Assembly (NCBI RefSeq): GCF_032854445.1
Contig: NC_088297.1
Span: 3,967,991 to 4,031,990 of the forward strand
Source of the DNA: Liolophura sinensis
Taxonomy: Eukaryota > Mollusca > Polyplacophora > Chitonida > Chitonidae
Direction: 5' to 3'
DNA length: 64,000 nucleotides
Below are positions 11,824 to 23,159 of the stretch, piece after piece. The first letter of the stretch is position 1; every line of letters begins with the position of its first letter. The notes under the pieces were generated by a model. That model searched no databases, was not told the DNA's origin, and saw nothing but the letters and a program-made list of their open reading frames with translations. A program made the position numbers and the translations under genes.

Positions 11824-12333
11824 AATCAAAAAAAAAAAAACTATAGAATATGTTGTTGTACAGTTGTAAAATTCGTGTCTGCACGTTTTTAACTATCTGC
11901 TGTGCTCTTTACGTGTAAACGCCAAAATAACAGAGGAAGGTTGCTTGACACTGTTATGGAAGTGAAAATACACCAAAATTCTGTCAAAGAATGAATGTTT
12001 AAACGATTTCAGGCAAATATTTTGAGAAAGGATTTTGGTGGATCTTACCAGAGTTTTCAGAAGCAGCCGACAATGAGCTGGGCAGCACGTCCCACAATTC
12101 CTCGTCCCGGAATACACTGTCTGGACTGGTCCAGAACTGGGCCGACTTTGTGCAAGCATATTATCCTTAAATCTTTGGCTGTCCGTTGCAGAAGTTGTAA
12201 ACGTACTATTCTGCCAAGGGCAGATAACTGGCCCAAGATCGATAACTCTATAATTTGCTCTTATAAAGATACTGTAAAAAGATGGTCAGTTTCACGAATA
12301 AGTCACGATGTCAGCACAACATCAGGCTAATGC

Positions 12334-13465
12334 ATGTAAGTTATACGAGTGTCTGTCTGAAGACTTCACGGACAATAACTAAACCGTATACCTGTACTTT
12401 TTACTGAAGTGATTCCAGGTAAGGGTTTTGATAACGGAGGTCTGATCGAGGCAGCGGAGGAATGATTTTCCAGGGGGTATTACGTATTTTATACTGGTAG
12501 CTCAATTTGTTCCCACGGGAACTGAACCAGTGCTGGTCTAGTTTTGATAACTGGCACATTTAGGGCAATGTGAATTGTAACTGAATACTGGCTAGCCAGC
12601 AATGGCGTGGTACTGGGTGCGTTAAGGATGTGACGTGCCGGTACTGCCTTAATACGCTGCTTCAACACCGGAATCGGCCCACTGGTGTCATGTTTGTTGG
12701 GGTAGCTGTGAAGTTGCATGTCCCTCTTGTATTTGGGTCATGTTTGTATTTTCTGCTTGTCTAATGTATAGTGGGGGCCTCCGTGGCTCAGTCGTTTAGT
12801 GCGCTAGTGCAGCGTAATGACCCAGAAGCCTCTCACCAATGCGGTCGCTGTGAGTTCAATTCCAGCTCGTACTGGCTTCCTCTCCGGCCGTAAGTGGGAA
12901 GGTCTGCCAGCAGCCTGCGGATGCTTGTGGGTTTCCCCTGGGCTCCGCCCGGTTTCCTCCCACCATAATGCTGGCCGCCGTCGTATAAGTGAAATATTCT
13001 TGAGTGCGGCATAAAACACCAATCAAATAAATAAATCTAACGTATAGTTTTGATTCATTGGTTTTCAGGCGATGCTCAACTCCCCCAACCCGTGATGACC
13101 TCCATGAGCTTGTTCAGTTAATGAAACAGATGTTAACTCATCAGTTCCCAGTGAATGGTCAGTTCCCAGTCAGTCGGTTCTCAGTCAGTGGATATGGGCC
13201 TCTCTACTGCGCCTTCTGTCGGCAGAACGGAGAGACGGAGATGTACTATCTTTCCCACAAGCTGAAAGACAGATTTGGAAACGTCACCTGCCCTGTTCTA
13301 CGTGCGTATGTTTGCCCGCTGTGCCGCGCCACTGGGGACGTGGCTCACACCATCAAATACTGCCCACTTGGGGACAAACAAGCCTCCATACCGTTGGCCA
13401 AGATGGTACACTCCGGGAGGAATTGCAGCGGCAAGAAGCGATATCGGATGCACCGTTACACCTAG
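12334..13465 (+). CDS. nanos: Nanos-type RNA-binding zinc-finger protein (5' end uncertain)
   Basis: Nanos proteins bind RNA with Pumilio and repress translation, chiefly in germ cells. The exon 13069-13465 encodes two CCHC fingers with exact nanos spacing: C-x2-C-x12-H-x10-C, then C-x2-C-x7-H-x4-C, starting YCAFC and ending YCPL. The stop is TAG at 13463-13465. The exon follows a good acceptor (TTGGTTTTCAG, AG at 13067-13068) with branch-like CTAAC at 13037-13041. Upstream, ATGCAT|GTAAGT gives a strong donor at 12336; joining the two creates an ATG split across the intron (AT at 12334-12335 plus G at 13069) and a 132-aa protein with fingers at about residues 48-99. That joining is inference: the frame before 12334 has a TAA, and a different first exon, perhaps in the gap, is possible. 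The intron holds a full-length SINE. The finger identity is near certain; the N-terminus is not. Confidence 0.85.
12774..13036 (+). mobile_element. SINE family B, full length, inside nanos intron
   Basis: Complete copy. A-box TGGCTCAGTCGTTTAGTGCG, B-box GAGTTCAATTCCAGC, conserved core with TTTCCTCCCACCATAATGCT, then ATATTCTTGAGTGCGGCATA and tail CACCAATCAAATAAATAAAT. It ends at the CTAAC presumed to be the intron branch point, about 32 bp before the nanos acceptor. Confidence 0.95.
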
Positions 13466-13629
13466 ATTGCACTGAATGTATGGTTAGATATTTCAGTGCC
13501 AGATTAGCAGAACTGCTGGTTATATCACAAAGCTTTAACCTTTACGTGAAAATGTATTTGGTTTGGAATTTAGTTTTGGATTTATTTATATTCCTGGGTA
13601 ACATTTAGCCCCAGAGTTCATTTCAGTCA

Positions 13630-14025
13630 AGATTGACAGAGGCATTACTTATGGATAACAATTCCTAGATTTATTGTGTTGGTGAGGTTTCGATGTAGGT
13701 TCTTACATCGTTATCAAACAATATGAACATACAGAGATACAAGGCAACATATATACAGTAAGAGAGTGAGTGGTGTCAACAACAGGCAACAATGTAACAT
13801 AGATAGTAACTTCAGGGTAATGGCTTCAGGGTTTAAGGCGGTCACTGTCTAATCCTGTCTAATTGTTGCCTGTTGTTGACACCACTCACTGTCTCACTGT
13901 ATATATGTTGTCTTGTATCTCTGTATGTTCATATGGTTTGATAACGATGTAAGAACCTACATCGTAACGTCACCAACACAATAAATCTAGGAATTGTTAT
14001 CCATAAGTAATGCCTCTATCAATCT
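13630..14025. mobile_element. Long inverted repeat (fold-back element)
   Basis: Arms of about 165 bp (13630-13795 and 13862-14025) are nearly perfect reverse complements around a ~65-bp spacer. Outer end AGATTGACAGAGGCATT faces AATGCCTCTATCAATCT; inner ends TGTCAACAACAGGCAACA and TGTTGCCTGTTGTTGACA. It interrupts the repeat cluster; CATTTCAGTCAA stands on both sides (13619-13630 and 14063-14074), possibly a target duplication. No coding capacity. Confidence 0.85.
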
Positions 14026-15845
14026 ATACCATCCCAATTCCTAAATGCCCCTGAAAGAAGTCATTTCAGTCAAATATGATATTTTATTGATCACGGATCT
14101 GTCTCATGTGCCTACAGTTTATTTTGCACGTGGTATTGTTTACAATGGAGAAGTGTGAAATGTCAAGTAATGTGAGAGTAACTAAATTTAATGGAGAAGT
14201 GTGAAATGTCAAGTAATGTGAGATATATATATATACAGAGAAGAATCTCTCTTTCATTTCCGTTATTTTGCAATATGTAAGCAAAATGGCTTTTTTTTTT
14301 GTTATGTATGTTTCTTGTGGATTGATTTGGAGTAATCCATTGGTCATGTCAGCCATCATCTACTGTAACAGGCCCATTATTTGCCACGTCTTAAACCTGT
14401 GTGAAAATGCATGTACATTCAAAATTCAGCGAAATCTTGTAACACAGTTTACCTGATGAATTTTGTTGTTTCAGTTTTGTACCGAATATTTGATTTAAAG
14501 TGAATAGTCTTAAATTTAAGGATTTTGGCCATAGAATGCTCCAGATACACTCAGCAAGAATTCCTTATGAATAACAAAAAGATTATTTATTTTTATTCCT
14601 GTGTACTTTGTTTTATTTTGTTTTTTTTGATTTATTTATGTCTGTTTATTTATATTCCTGGGTAACTTTTTTGCCCGAGAGTTCATTTCAGTCAAATATG
14701 ATATTTTATTGATCACGGGTGTGTCTGATGCGCCTACAGTTCATTTTGCAATGTGTCACGTGGTATTTTTTAAAATGGAGAATTTAAGGATTTTGGCCAT
14801 AGAATGCTCCAGATACACTCAGCAAGAATTCCTTATGAATAACAAAAAAGATTATTTATTTTTATTCCTGTGTACTTTGTTTTATTTTGTTTTTAATTTA
14901 TTTATATTTATTTATTTATATTCCTGGGTAACTCTTTGCTCGAGAGTTCATTCCAGTCAAATATGATATTTTATTGATCACAGATACATCGGATGCACCT
15001 ACAGTTTATTTTGCGATGTGTCACGTGATATTTTTAAATTGGAGAGATGTGAAATGTTCAAGATTGTAATATGAGATATATATACAGAGAAAAATATCTC
15101 TTTCATTTACATTATTTTGCAATATGTAAGCAAAATGACTTTTTTTTTGGTATGCATGTTTCTTGTGGGTTAGTCTGGAGTAATCCGTTGGTCATGTCAG
15201 CCATCATCTACTGTAACAGGCCCATTATTTGCCACGTCTTAAACCTGTGTGAAAATGCATGTACATTCAAAATTCAGCGAAATCTTGTAACACAGTTTTG
15301 CCTGATGAATTTTGTTGTTTCAGTTTTGTACTGAATGTTTAATTTAAAATAATTAGTCTTAAATTTAAGGATTTTGGCCACAGAATGCTCCAGATACACT
15401 CAGCAAGAATTCCTTATGAATAACAAAAAAATATTTATTTTTATTCTTGTGTATTTTGTTTTATTTTGTTTTTGATTTATTTATGTCTGTTTATTTATAT
15501 TCCTGGGTAACTTTTTGCCCGAGAGTTCATTTCAGTCAAATATGATATTTTATTGATCACGGGTGTGTCTGATGCGCCTACAGTTTATTTTGCAGTGTGT
15601 CACGTGGTATTTTTTAAAATGGAGAATTTAAGGATTTTGGCCATAGAATGCTCCACATACACTCAGCAAGAATTCCTTATGAATAACAAAAAAAAATTAT
15701 TTATTTTTATTCCTGTGTATTTTGTTTTATTTAGTTTTCTGATATATTTATATTCCTGGGTAAATTTTTACCCCGAGAGTTCATTCCAGTCAAATACGAT
15801 ATTTTATTGATCACGGATATATCTGATGTACCTATATATCTGATG

Positions 15846-15990
15846 GGGTGATTTGCCAAGAGTTCAAGTCTGGTGGCTTAACTTTTTCTGGACTTGCTTT
15901 GTATAGATAACTTAGGCACCCTAATTATTCAACCATTCAACCACCACAGCAACAAGTATTTTAGAAACATTTTGAGAGAACTATGGAAGG
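15846..15990 (+). repeat. dispersed repeat pair, copy 1
   Basis: Similar to 16866-16995. Both carry GAGTTCAA, TTTTTCTGGACTTGCTTTGT, GTAGATAA-like sequence, TTCAACC and CCACCA. The GAGTTCAAGTCTGG end looks like a tRNA B-box, so this may be another SINE. Confidence 0.6.
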
Positions 15991-16865
15991 TAGTGAAATG
16001 CCTTGCCACAATTTTATACCTGTACTACTTCAGGTTTGTTTCTTTTGTAAAATGTGGAAACATTTTGAAAATGTTACAGAGGATATCAGGAATAAGTTAA
16101 AGATTTGGTGGTTAACTTTTTTACGTGTACAACATTCATGTAGATGCTGGTCATCTCAGCCATCATCTGCGGTAACGGCTCCATTATTCACCAGACGAAT
16201 TAAACCTGTGTGAAAATGCATGTGCATTCAAAATCCAGGCAAACTGATCAGTTTTGTCATTTCAGTTTTGTACCGAATATTTAATTTAAAGTGAATAGTC
16301 TTAAATTTAAGGATTAAAGACACCAGGACTCATTCCAGTCAAATATGATAGTTTATTGATCACAGATATATCGGATGCGCCTACAGTTTATTTTGCAATG
16401 TGTCACGTGGTATTGTTTACAATGGAGAAATGTGAAATGTTTAAGTTTGTAATGTGAGATATATATACAGAGAAGCATCTCTCTTTCATTTCCGTTATTT
16501 TGCAATATGTTTCAATCAGTAAAAATTGCTTATTTTTGTTATGCATGTTTCTTGTGGAGTAGTTTCTAGTAAAATCGTGTCTCTTGTTTTGGATTTTTTT
16601 ATGTTCCTGGGTAACTTTTGACCTAGGGTTAGTTTTTTTTTCCCAATGTATCAGGCGGTATTACTTACAGTGGAGATGTGTGAAATCCTTACATGATGTA
16701 TACATATGTATAACATACAGAGAGGAATTTCTCTTTCATTTCCGTTATTTTTGGAGTTTGTTTTGTTTAATAAAAATTGAACAATTTTTTGTAGCATTAT
16801 TGTTGTAGCACATGTTTCTTGTGGAATAATTTTTTTTTGGGGGGGGGGGGGAGGGGGGGTGCTTG

Positions 16866-16995
16866 TCCCAGGCCAGGAGTTCAAATCCTGGTACATTAAT
16901 TTTTTCTGGACTTGCTTTGTGTAGATAAAGTACCCTAACCTTTCAACCTTTTCAACCACCAGAGCAACCAATATTTTTGGAACATTCTGGCAGTA
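16866..16995 (+). repeat. dispersed repeat pair, copy 2
   Basis: See copy 1 at 15846. A 22-bp G-rich tract (16837-16859) lies directly upstream. Confidence 0.6.
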
Positions 16996-17051
16996 GAGAA
17001 ATACAGTTGTGCAGTTTTATGAATCTGGCGTCTTTCCTGATACAAAAGAAA

Positions 17052-17389
17052 ATGGCCCAATTAGTAGAGCTTCTGCTTTTGGGTGGTAGATACAGGGTCA
17101 ATCCTGGGTGGTGTCACACTTGCGACCTTTAAAGAGGAAGTTGTAGCTTCCTCGCTTGGCATTCAACATTAAGGGGAAGTGCAATGACTGGTTGACCCGT
17201 ATCGGCATAATGGCTCTGGCAGGGCAACTTACTTGCCTTCGGTAAGACGTCTCATTGAAGCAGCACGAAATAAAACAGCGGTAGAAATCCGTCCTGCAAC
17301 AAGGGGGCACATTACATGCTGTCTGAGGACTTCATCATCAAATGACTGAAAAATTAAGTACGACGTTAAACCCCAAGCACTCACTCTTG
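17052..17389 (+). mobile_element. SINE family A, full length but degenerate
   Basis: The head retains TAGTAGAGCTTCTGCTTTTG and GGGTCAATCCTGGGT. The body retains GACTGGTTGACCCGTATC and GGCACATTACAT; the tail is GACGTTAAACCCCAAGCACT with CACTC. Confidence 0.9.
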
Positions 17390-17689
17390 ACACAAAAAAA
17401 TTCTTTTTATAGTAATTGTACGCCTAAATTTTGTTGCAAACAAGGCTGTAGTGGTTGAAAAGTTTCGAAAGATTTACGGTATTGTCTGGTTGAGTGATAG
17501 TCCTGTGATCGTTATAAATTCGGCCCAATGCATGCCTGCGACTCTCACAGGATTTACAGTCATGACATCTAGCAACGAGGGAAGCACTATCCAGCTGTCG
17601 TGCTCATATATATTTATTTCATCGAGTGTTATTTCACACCATGATAATAACTGTTTCGATGATATACCTGCTTGAAACATCCGTGGATA

Positions 17690-17966
17690 GCTTTATGCGT
17701 GGAGGAAATGAGGGTAAAACCACCGACCTTTGACAATTTACTGATGCACTTTCCCACATATGATTTAATCTGTAGCAGGTCATATTGGTGGAAGATTGCA
17801 CTAGCAGGCACAGAAGCGTTGTCGATTGCTTATGTCACCAAAAAGTGAAAGCCATGTGAGTTTGCAAATTCCCTTTCCAAGGACAGGGTTGAACCTATGC
17901 CTGGCGCGTCCGAGGAGATAAAAAAAAAAAAGAACTCGAGCAGCTTAACCACTCGCCCATGGCTGA
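17690..17966 (-). mobile_element. SINE family C, degenerate copy
   Basis: Reverse orientation. Landmarks GACCTTTGACAATTTACTGA, CACTTTCCCACATATGA, TTGGTGGAAGATTG, TTGTCGATTGCTTATGTCAC and AAATTCCCTTTCC match the fuller copy at 29838-30203. A tRNA-like head sits at the right end with a B-box relic near 17885. Confidence 0.55.
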
Positions 17967-19850
17967 CACCTGTATTATCCACCTATACTGAACTACCGTT
18001 CAGCCCTACGAGTTGTATCGGAGGAGTCACTTTTAGTAAACCGACCCACAAATGAATCGATTTTATGCATTTGGCACGTGAATGGTCGTATCAACGGTTT
18101 GATTGGTGGTTTGTAAAAACATATCCCATGTATCACTAGGAAACCATCCCTATTGAACATCTAGGTTCATATAAAAGTCTTAACAACTAGATATACTGGG
18201 TTTATATTATCTGGCTGCTATGGTCTGTTGTTTTTTTTTTGTTTGTTTGTTTGTTGTTGTTTTTTTAGCATGCCGAATTATATTGAAGCAACTCGGTCTG
18301 CGCTGTTGTAGAACATTGATCATGACGTAACTCTGAGAGACAAAGTATTCCGGAGAATACAGCAGCCTGTCTACCGGCACACGGAGACCGTGATCGGCTG
18401 CTCGACCCAGTATCACAGAGCGACATACGACATTTCTTTATTGTACATTTGTCGTACGATATTTTGTACATCACTATTACTGTACTATTGCCCTATATGT
18501 GCAATTACCGTACATATACGACATCTTTGCGAAACTGTGCCCAGGTATCAAGCCTCACTCATCCTGAGTGTTTGTGTGTGTGCGTTTTCCAAGCGTTAGG
18601 TTTAACCCCAATCACTCACTCACTCCAAGCGCCAGCTTACCCAGTGTACTGCACGATCTCAATACTAGAATTAGCCAAGCTCTCCTTATGTAGCACTACT
18701 TGAACGGAATAAACCTGTCAATAAGTACATGAATAAAAGAAAGAAAAGTGAGATTCATAATTAAAACCGTAAGAGTTTTTCTTCTTTTTTTTTTCGTTAA
18801 CTTCAAACTAGCACCACCTTTTCAAAGAGAAAAATCTACCGGTGTCCCATTCATGATAACACTTATTTATCCCTATAGTTCGCGTCGTAAGCAAAATCCA
18901 GGAACAAAATAAATGCTACTATGAAAAAAACTCACACTACTAATATAGTGGAAATTACCATGGCTTTATTATTAACGTATATACACACAATGGACAGTGT
19001 GAGCTCCCTGTGTGGCAATTCATTCCAGAGTGAGGGGATACCAAACCGTTATAGGTTACGCTTCCAGAACCCATAAAAAATGACCAATCAGCGTCCGGTG
19101 TATTTCTAGTCCCAAGGCAAACGTAATCAAGAGATACCCATAAGCTTCAAAAACCTTGTCAACAAAACTCAATTTTCAAGGGGGACGACTCTCCTAGCCA
19201 TATACATTTATAGTAGATAACCCTTAATTGGTGATAGCTCCCCTACGTACATAACATTGCTCGGATTGTAGTTAATATCAGTTAACATAGAACTGTAAAC
19301 AGTACTTTGTGTAAGACGGCCTATGTCTTTGCTCACACAAAAGTATGTTTCTCAAGAAGAAGAGAAGAAGCTCAAAGATACGAACTTTTTTCTCATGATG
19401 CAACCAGTTTTCTGTAGTGATTTCGTTAGTCCACTGGACGATGAAGGATGCCTGAAAGAGTACCGCAGAAATACAGGCTTTAAACTCGCCAAAATCTGAC
19501 AAAACTGATGTTGTTATAAAGATTATATTTTACGCATGAACACAAAACGTTAACTAAAACGAAACTTTGACAGCACATAAAAAGGATAACGTTTCTTGTT
19601 AAGGCTGATTTTCATACTGTAAATCTTAAACACTGCATCGTTTGAACGAAAAATGTGCGTTTTTGATCGAGAGTGCATCTGTGGTGGGTTATTACTAAGC
19701 AAGCATATCTTTTATGGTCATATAAGTTTTATGGTGCTTCGACAAACTTTTATACTTCTGATCTGGACATTTACATAATTATGCTGGGATTTGGGAATTT
19801 GCATTTTCCCGTCGTTCCTCACTTGGGCCACTTCTCCCCCTTACTGTGCC
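17967..19850. other. non-coding, no gene seen
   Basis: AT-rich sequence. A short TTTAACCCCAATCACTCACT at about 18601-18628 looks like a family-A SINE tail. No ORF resembles a known protein. Confidence 0.45.
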
Positions 19851-19851
19851 A

Positions 19852-19968
19852 GGGGCCTGTTTCACAAAGTGCAGGTAACGTTACGTGCACATATGGCAAC
19901 CATGGTATTACGTCACCATGGAAGTTATGTGAGCGTAGCTCTACAGCGCTTTGTGGAACGGAGCCCAG
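19852..19968. mobile_element. Small palindromic MITE-like element
   Basis: Left end GGGCCTGTTTCACAAAGTGC; the right end reverse-complemented reads GGGCTCCGTTCCACAAAGCG. The ~117-bp interior is itself partly self-complementary. No ORF. Confidence 0.65.
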
Positions 19969-21446
19969 GTCCTTTAACAGACACGATAAAAGTGCACAGG
20001 TCATTATTCCCCATCTGAAGCTTTGTTCACACCACAATTCTGCCCTACACCATCAAAGGTAAATTGATACGTCAAAAAAAGATAACGAATCCATAAAAAG
20101 CCTTTATAAAGCCATAGAAATATGAACATACCGGTATCGAGCGGCCTGAGAGTGATTCAACTATTAAATAATCTACCTCACAAAAAAAGTGTTGACAAGA
20201 GAAAATATACTGCATTTCAAATAACTGAAGAGTATATACTATATAGTAAATAGAGCCTGCTTACTCGTCTATACAGTACTCAAAAAACTCAGTTAAGATA
20301 TAGGATTCTAAACTTCATCCAGAATCAGACAAAATACTCCACTTTTCATTGGACATCAACGGTCACGTGAGGTACAGACGTATTCTCGAATCAAACAGAC
20401 GACCTCAAATGTTATCTCCCTTTGATGGGTTGTGAATACAATGGTCGCATCGCAGAAGAGATTCACCAAATTTTAATAAATTTTAATTAGAGATTCACCA
20501 ATACATCGGTCTTAATTCTGCACTGAACTGATGGGTCTTTGCAGATTAAATTCAAAAATCTATGGTGTCATAATCCTCATATCAGGTGAGGGGGTCAGCA
20601 GAAGGTCTATGTATAAGTACGGGATTCAAGAATATATCTGTACGGCACGTGACTTTGTACACAGTGGGCCAGGTCGTCCCACACTCATCTTATCAGTGGC
20701 ATTACCTCACCATGTTTTCAGTTTGTTTATAGCGAACAAAAATATGGCGAGGTACTGTCACTGATTAAAAGATACAGATGGAGAAGCAGTAAATAAGAAA
20801 AGTTGTTGACATGGGATATTAGTTTTCGAGTATGTGGAATAGCCAAGGATACAAGAAATACATTAAATGAAGTCAGACGAAATTAAGGTGGGGGTGGGGG
20901 AGGGGGGAGGAGGAGGGTGTCTACATGTATAGGATATGGAGAATTTAATCAGAACCCACAACAGTTGACAGTTGTAAATATTGCTCACGATCATTGCATG
21001 ACGCATTTACACCATCCGTGAACACACATACCCGAAAAATCTTAGTTTCATTAGCTGTTGCTTTCAAAAGATTAAAAACAACATGCTGGAGGGAGGTGGC
21101 ATAAGAAAGTTCGATTCATGGTAATGCACTGTCCCTATCAATCAGCAGAGGGTCAAACTTCCCGCGAAATCACATGTCATCGCTTTTTGTGAACCCGCGC
21201 GTCTCGCGTTGTCAGGCCACAGGCCCCCATTAGTTTCCCATAAGCGACAATCTTAACGTTTAGCGCTGTAGCCTAGTCCCAAACATTCCGTGGCCAATAA
21301 CCTTTGGTGCATACCTGGCCCAGCCTGTGAGAAAGAAGCCATACAAATCTGGACATAGCTTGGCCGTCAAAATCTGGACCTTTCCATGCCGGCAGCTGGG
21401 AGGGGTGCCTAGCAACGCCAAGGGGACGTCACTCGCAGCCTCATCA
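19969..21446. other. non-coding, no gene seen
   Basis: Unique-looking AT-rich sequence with a purine-rich GGGGGTGGGGGAGGGGGGAG tract near 20890. No supported ORF. Confidence 0.5.
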
Positions 21447-21640
21447 CCACCTGTCTCCTTGTGTCCTCTCACCCAGAATTTCAAACTTTCATCATTAAAA
21501 CTCATACCTGCCCTAAGCTTAGACAATTTCCACCATTTTCATACCAAGCATGCACCTGTACACCAAAAACGGCAGGCTGGCATCAAAAAAAAAAAAAAAA
21601 AAGACTTTACACCCAACAATAGGCTACACAGAAGTTCTTA
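21447..21640 (+). repeat. dispersed repeat, copy 2
   Basis: Second copy of the repeat at 2514-2680, interrupted by an A-rich insertion at about 21585-21604. Confidence 0.75.
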
Positions 21641-21729
21641 TGGGGGTCTGTGTTCGTCACTTTGTGTGCGCCGTTGTTCCTCTGCAACGGACAGTTGCCA
21701 CAGCATACACGCACGTTAGTTAAGTGGTA

Positions 21730-21990
21730 TGTTTTGGTATAAAAATTGAAGATCTTCACAAAATACGTAATTAATTCATCTCGGTATGATCTACGTGGCC
21801 CTTCTTCAGAAGGAGAAATTTCTGCAGTAAAGTACTATCTAGGATACAATACTCCGATTGTAATCTCCAAAGAAAACTGAAGATCTTCAATAATCACGTA
21901 ATTTATTCATCTCGGTATGATCTCCGTGACCCTGGGGTTATCTGGGATACAATCGATTTGTGAACGTGTCCATTCAGTAAAGTGAGATTT
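21730..21990. repeat. 132-bp direct duplication
   Basis: Two diverged copies offset by 132 bp (landmarks TGAAGATCTTCA at 21747 and 21879, and TTCATCTCGGTATGATCT in each). Confidence 0.7.
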
Positions 21991-23159
21991 CCGCTACATT
22001 TGTTGTCACTATCTATATCAGAGTGGTAAACACACCAGTTCAATCACAGACGACGTCGTGCAGCAACAACAACATTTTCGATACAATGAAGAGTTTCCAG
22101 AGCTTTTATTTTTATTTTGGTAATTCCTCTCTACTTTAAGTTGGTTTGTAAGTAAAGGTACATCCATAATCCTTCTTGTTTTATTTAACTTTAAACGTTT
22201 GACCTGGACCACAAAGGCCATTTCATACAGACTCGAAATCTGGTTTAAATATTGTTTTCCTTTGTTCTTGACTTTCAGACAGTGAATAAAATGCAAAAGT
22301 CAACTCGTTTCTGCGGCTGACCTTTGGAGCCATATTAAATAGACAGAAGCACAGTGACATCATAGAACCTTTATTCTCACTATAATCAACTCTGTACGTC
22401 AGATATAGATGTTACACTATACTTGAATATTCATTACTAACGGAGAAATACAGCAATCGGAAGACATCTGGCTGATGACAAGAACTGTTGACATCAGCGT
22501 GGTTCAATAGGGTCAGAAAAATCCATTGTATAGAACCTGTATTTGCAGCTTCTTCTCTTTGAAACAACCATGAAAACCATATTGGGAATCCACACGAAAT
22601 AACATTTTAGACGATGCATGCTTTATTTTAAAGTGGTGTTTTTTTTTGTTTGTATGTTTGTTTACAAAAAAAAGACCTCTAAAAATCGAAGTAGGCATCA
22701 CGTAAATTAATAGACCACTTAAAACAATGCATAAACATACTTTCATTTATTTTTTTAGATGTTTGTGAAGAAAGATAAAGGCGTTTAAACGTTTGAATTC
22801 TAAGGTGGGCTTTATGGACCATACTATCAGAGTTTAGGAACTCCGACGTCACAGGAAGATTTTCCAACTTTAATCACCACCCTTAGTTTCTGAAATAACT
22901 CTTTTTACCCTTGACTAAGATTACTAAAATAATATCCACAAAAATTCTAGGTGAATAGGGCCAAGATACTTAAACAGGATAAACACAGAATAAAATTTGA
23001 GGCAATATGATTGGTTAAAAATGAGATATCATCTGAGACTTGACAGTTACCCTTCTCTTGTATAGATACGAGTATTACTTCAGAAATATGATTTTTCGTC
23101 ACGATAATCGTTAGATTTTAATTTGGAAAAGTGCTTGGCGCCTAAAGAGAAGTTTGCTT
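21991..23159. other. non-coding; 3' flank of the first EF-hand gene
   Basis: No supported ORF. On the minus strand ATTAAA lies about 40 bp after the stop at 23160 and could be a poly(A) signal; this is weak. Confidence 0.4.

Larger units (their letters stand above)
13560..16770 (+). repeat. Locally amplified repeat cluster downstream of nanos
   Basis: Repeated blocks include TTATATTCCTGGGTAAC, CATTTCAGTCAAATATGATA, ATTTTATTGATCAC, GCAATGTGTCACGTGGTA and GCCATAGAATGCTCCAGATA. A long unit of about 845 bp occurs twice in tandem (landmarks at 14281 and 15130; 14709 and 15553). Shorter sub-blocks recur within it, and diverged copies continue at 16140-16760. The first partial copy starts at about 13570 in the nanos 3' flank. 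Confidence 0.85.

Noticed and set aside
11609-11884. ORFs across the N gap
   Set aside because: They consist almost wholly of unknown bases.
11995-12330. 111-codon ORF as the nanos N-terminal exon
   Set aside because: It ends with TAA just before the 12336 donor in the very frame needed for joining, and shows no nanos N-terminal motif I recognise.
12804-13022. 72-codon ORF similar to the one at 23910-24128
   Set aside because: Both are antisense readings of SINE family B; their similarity reflects the SINE, not a gene family.
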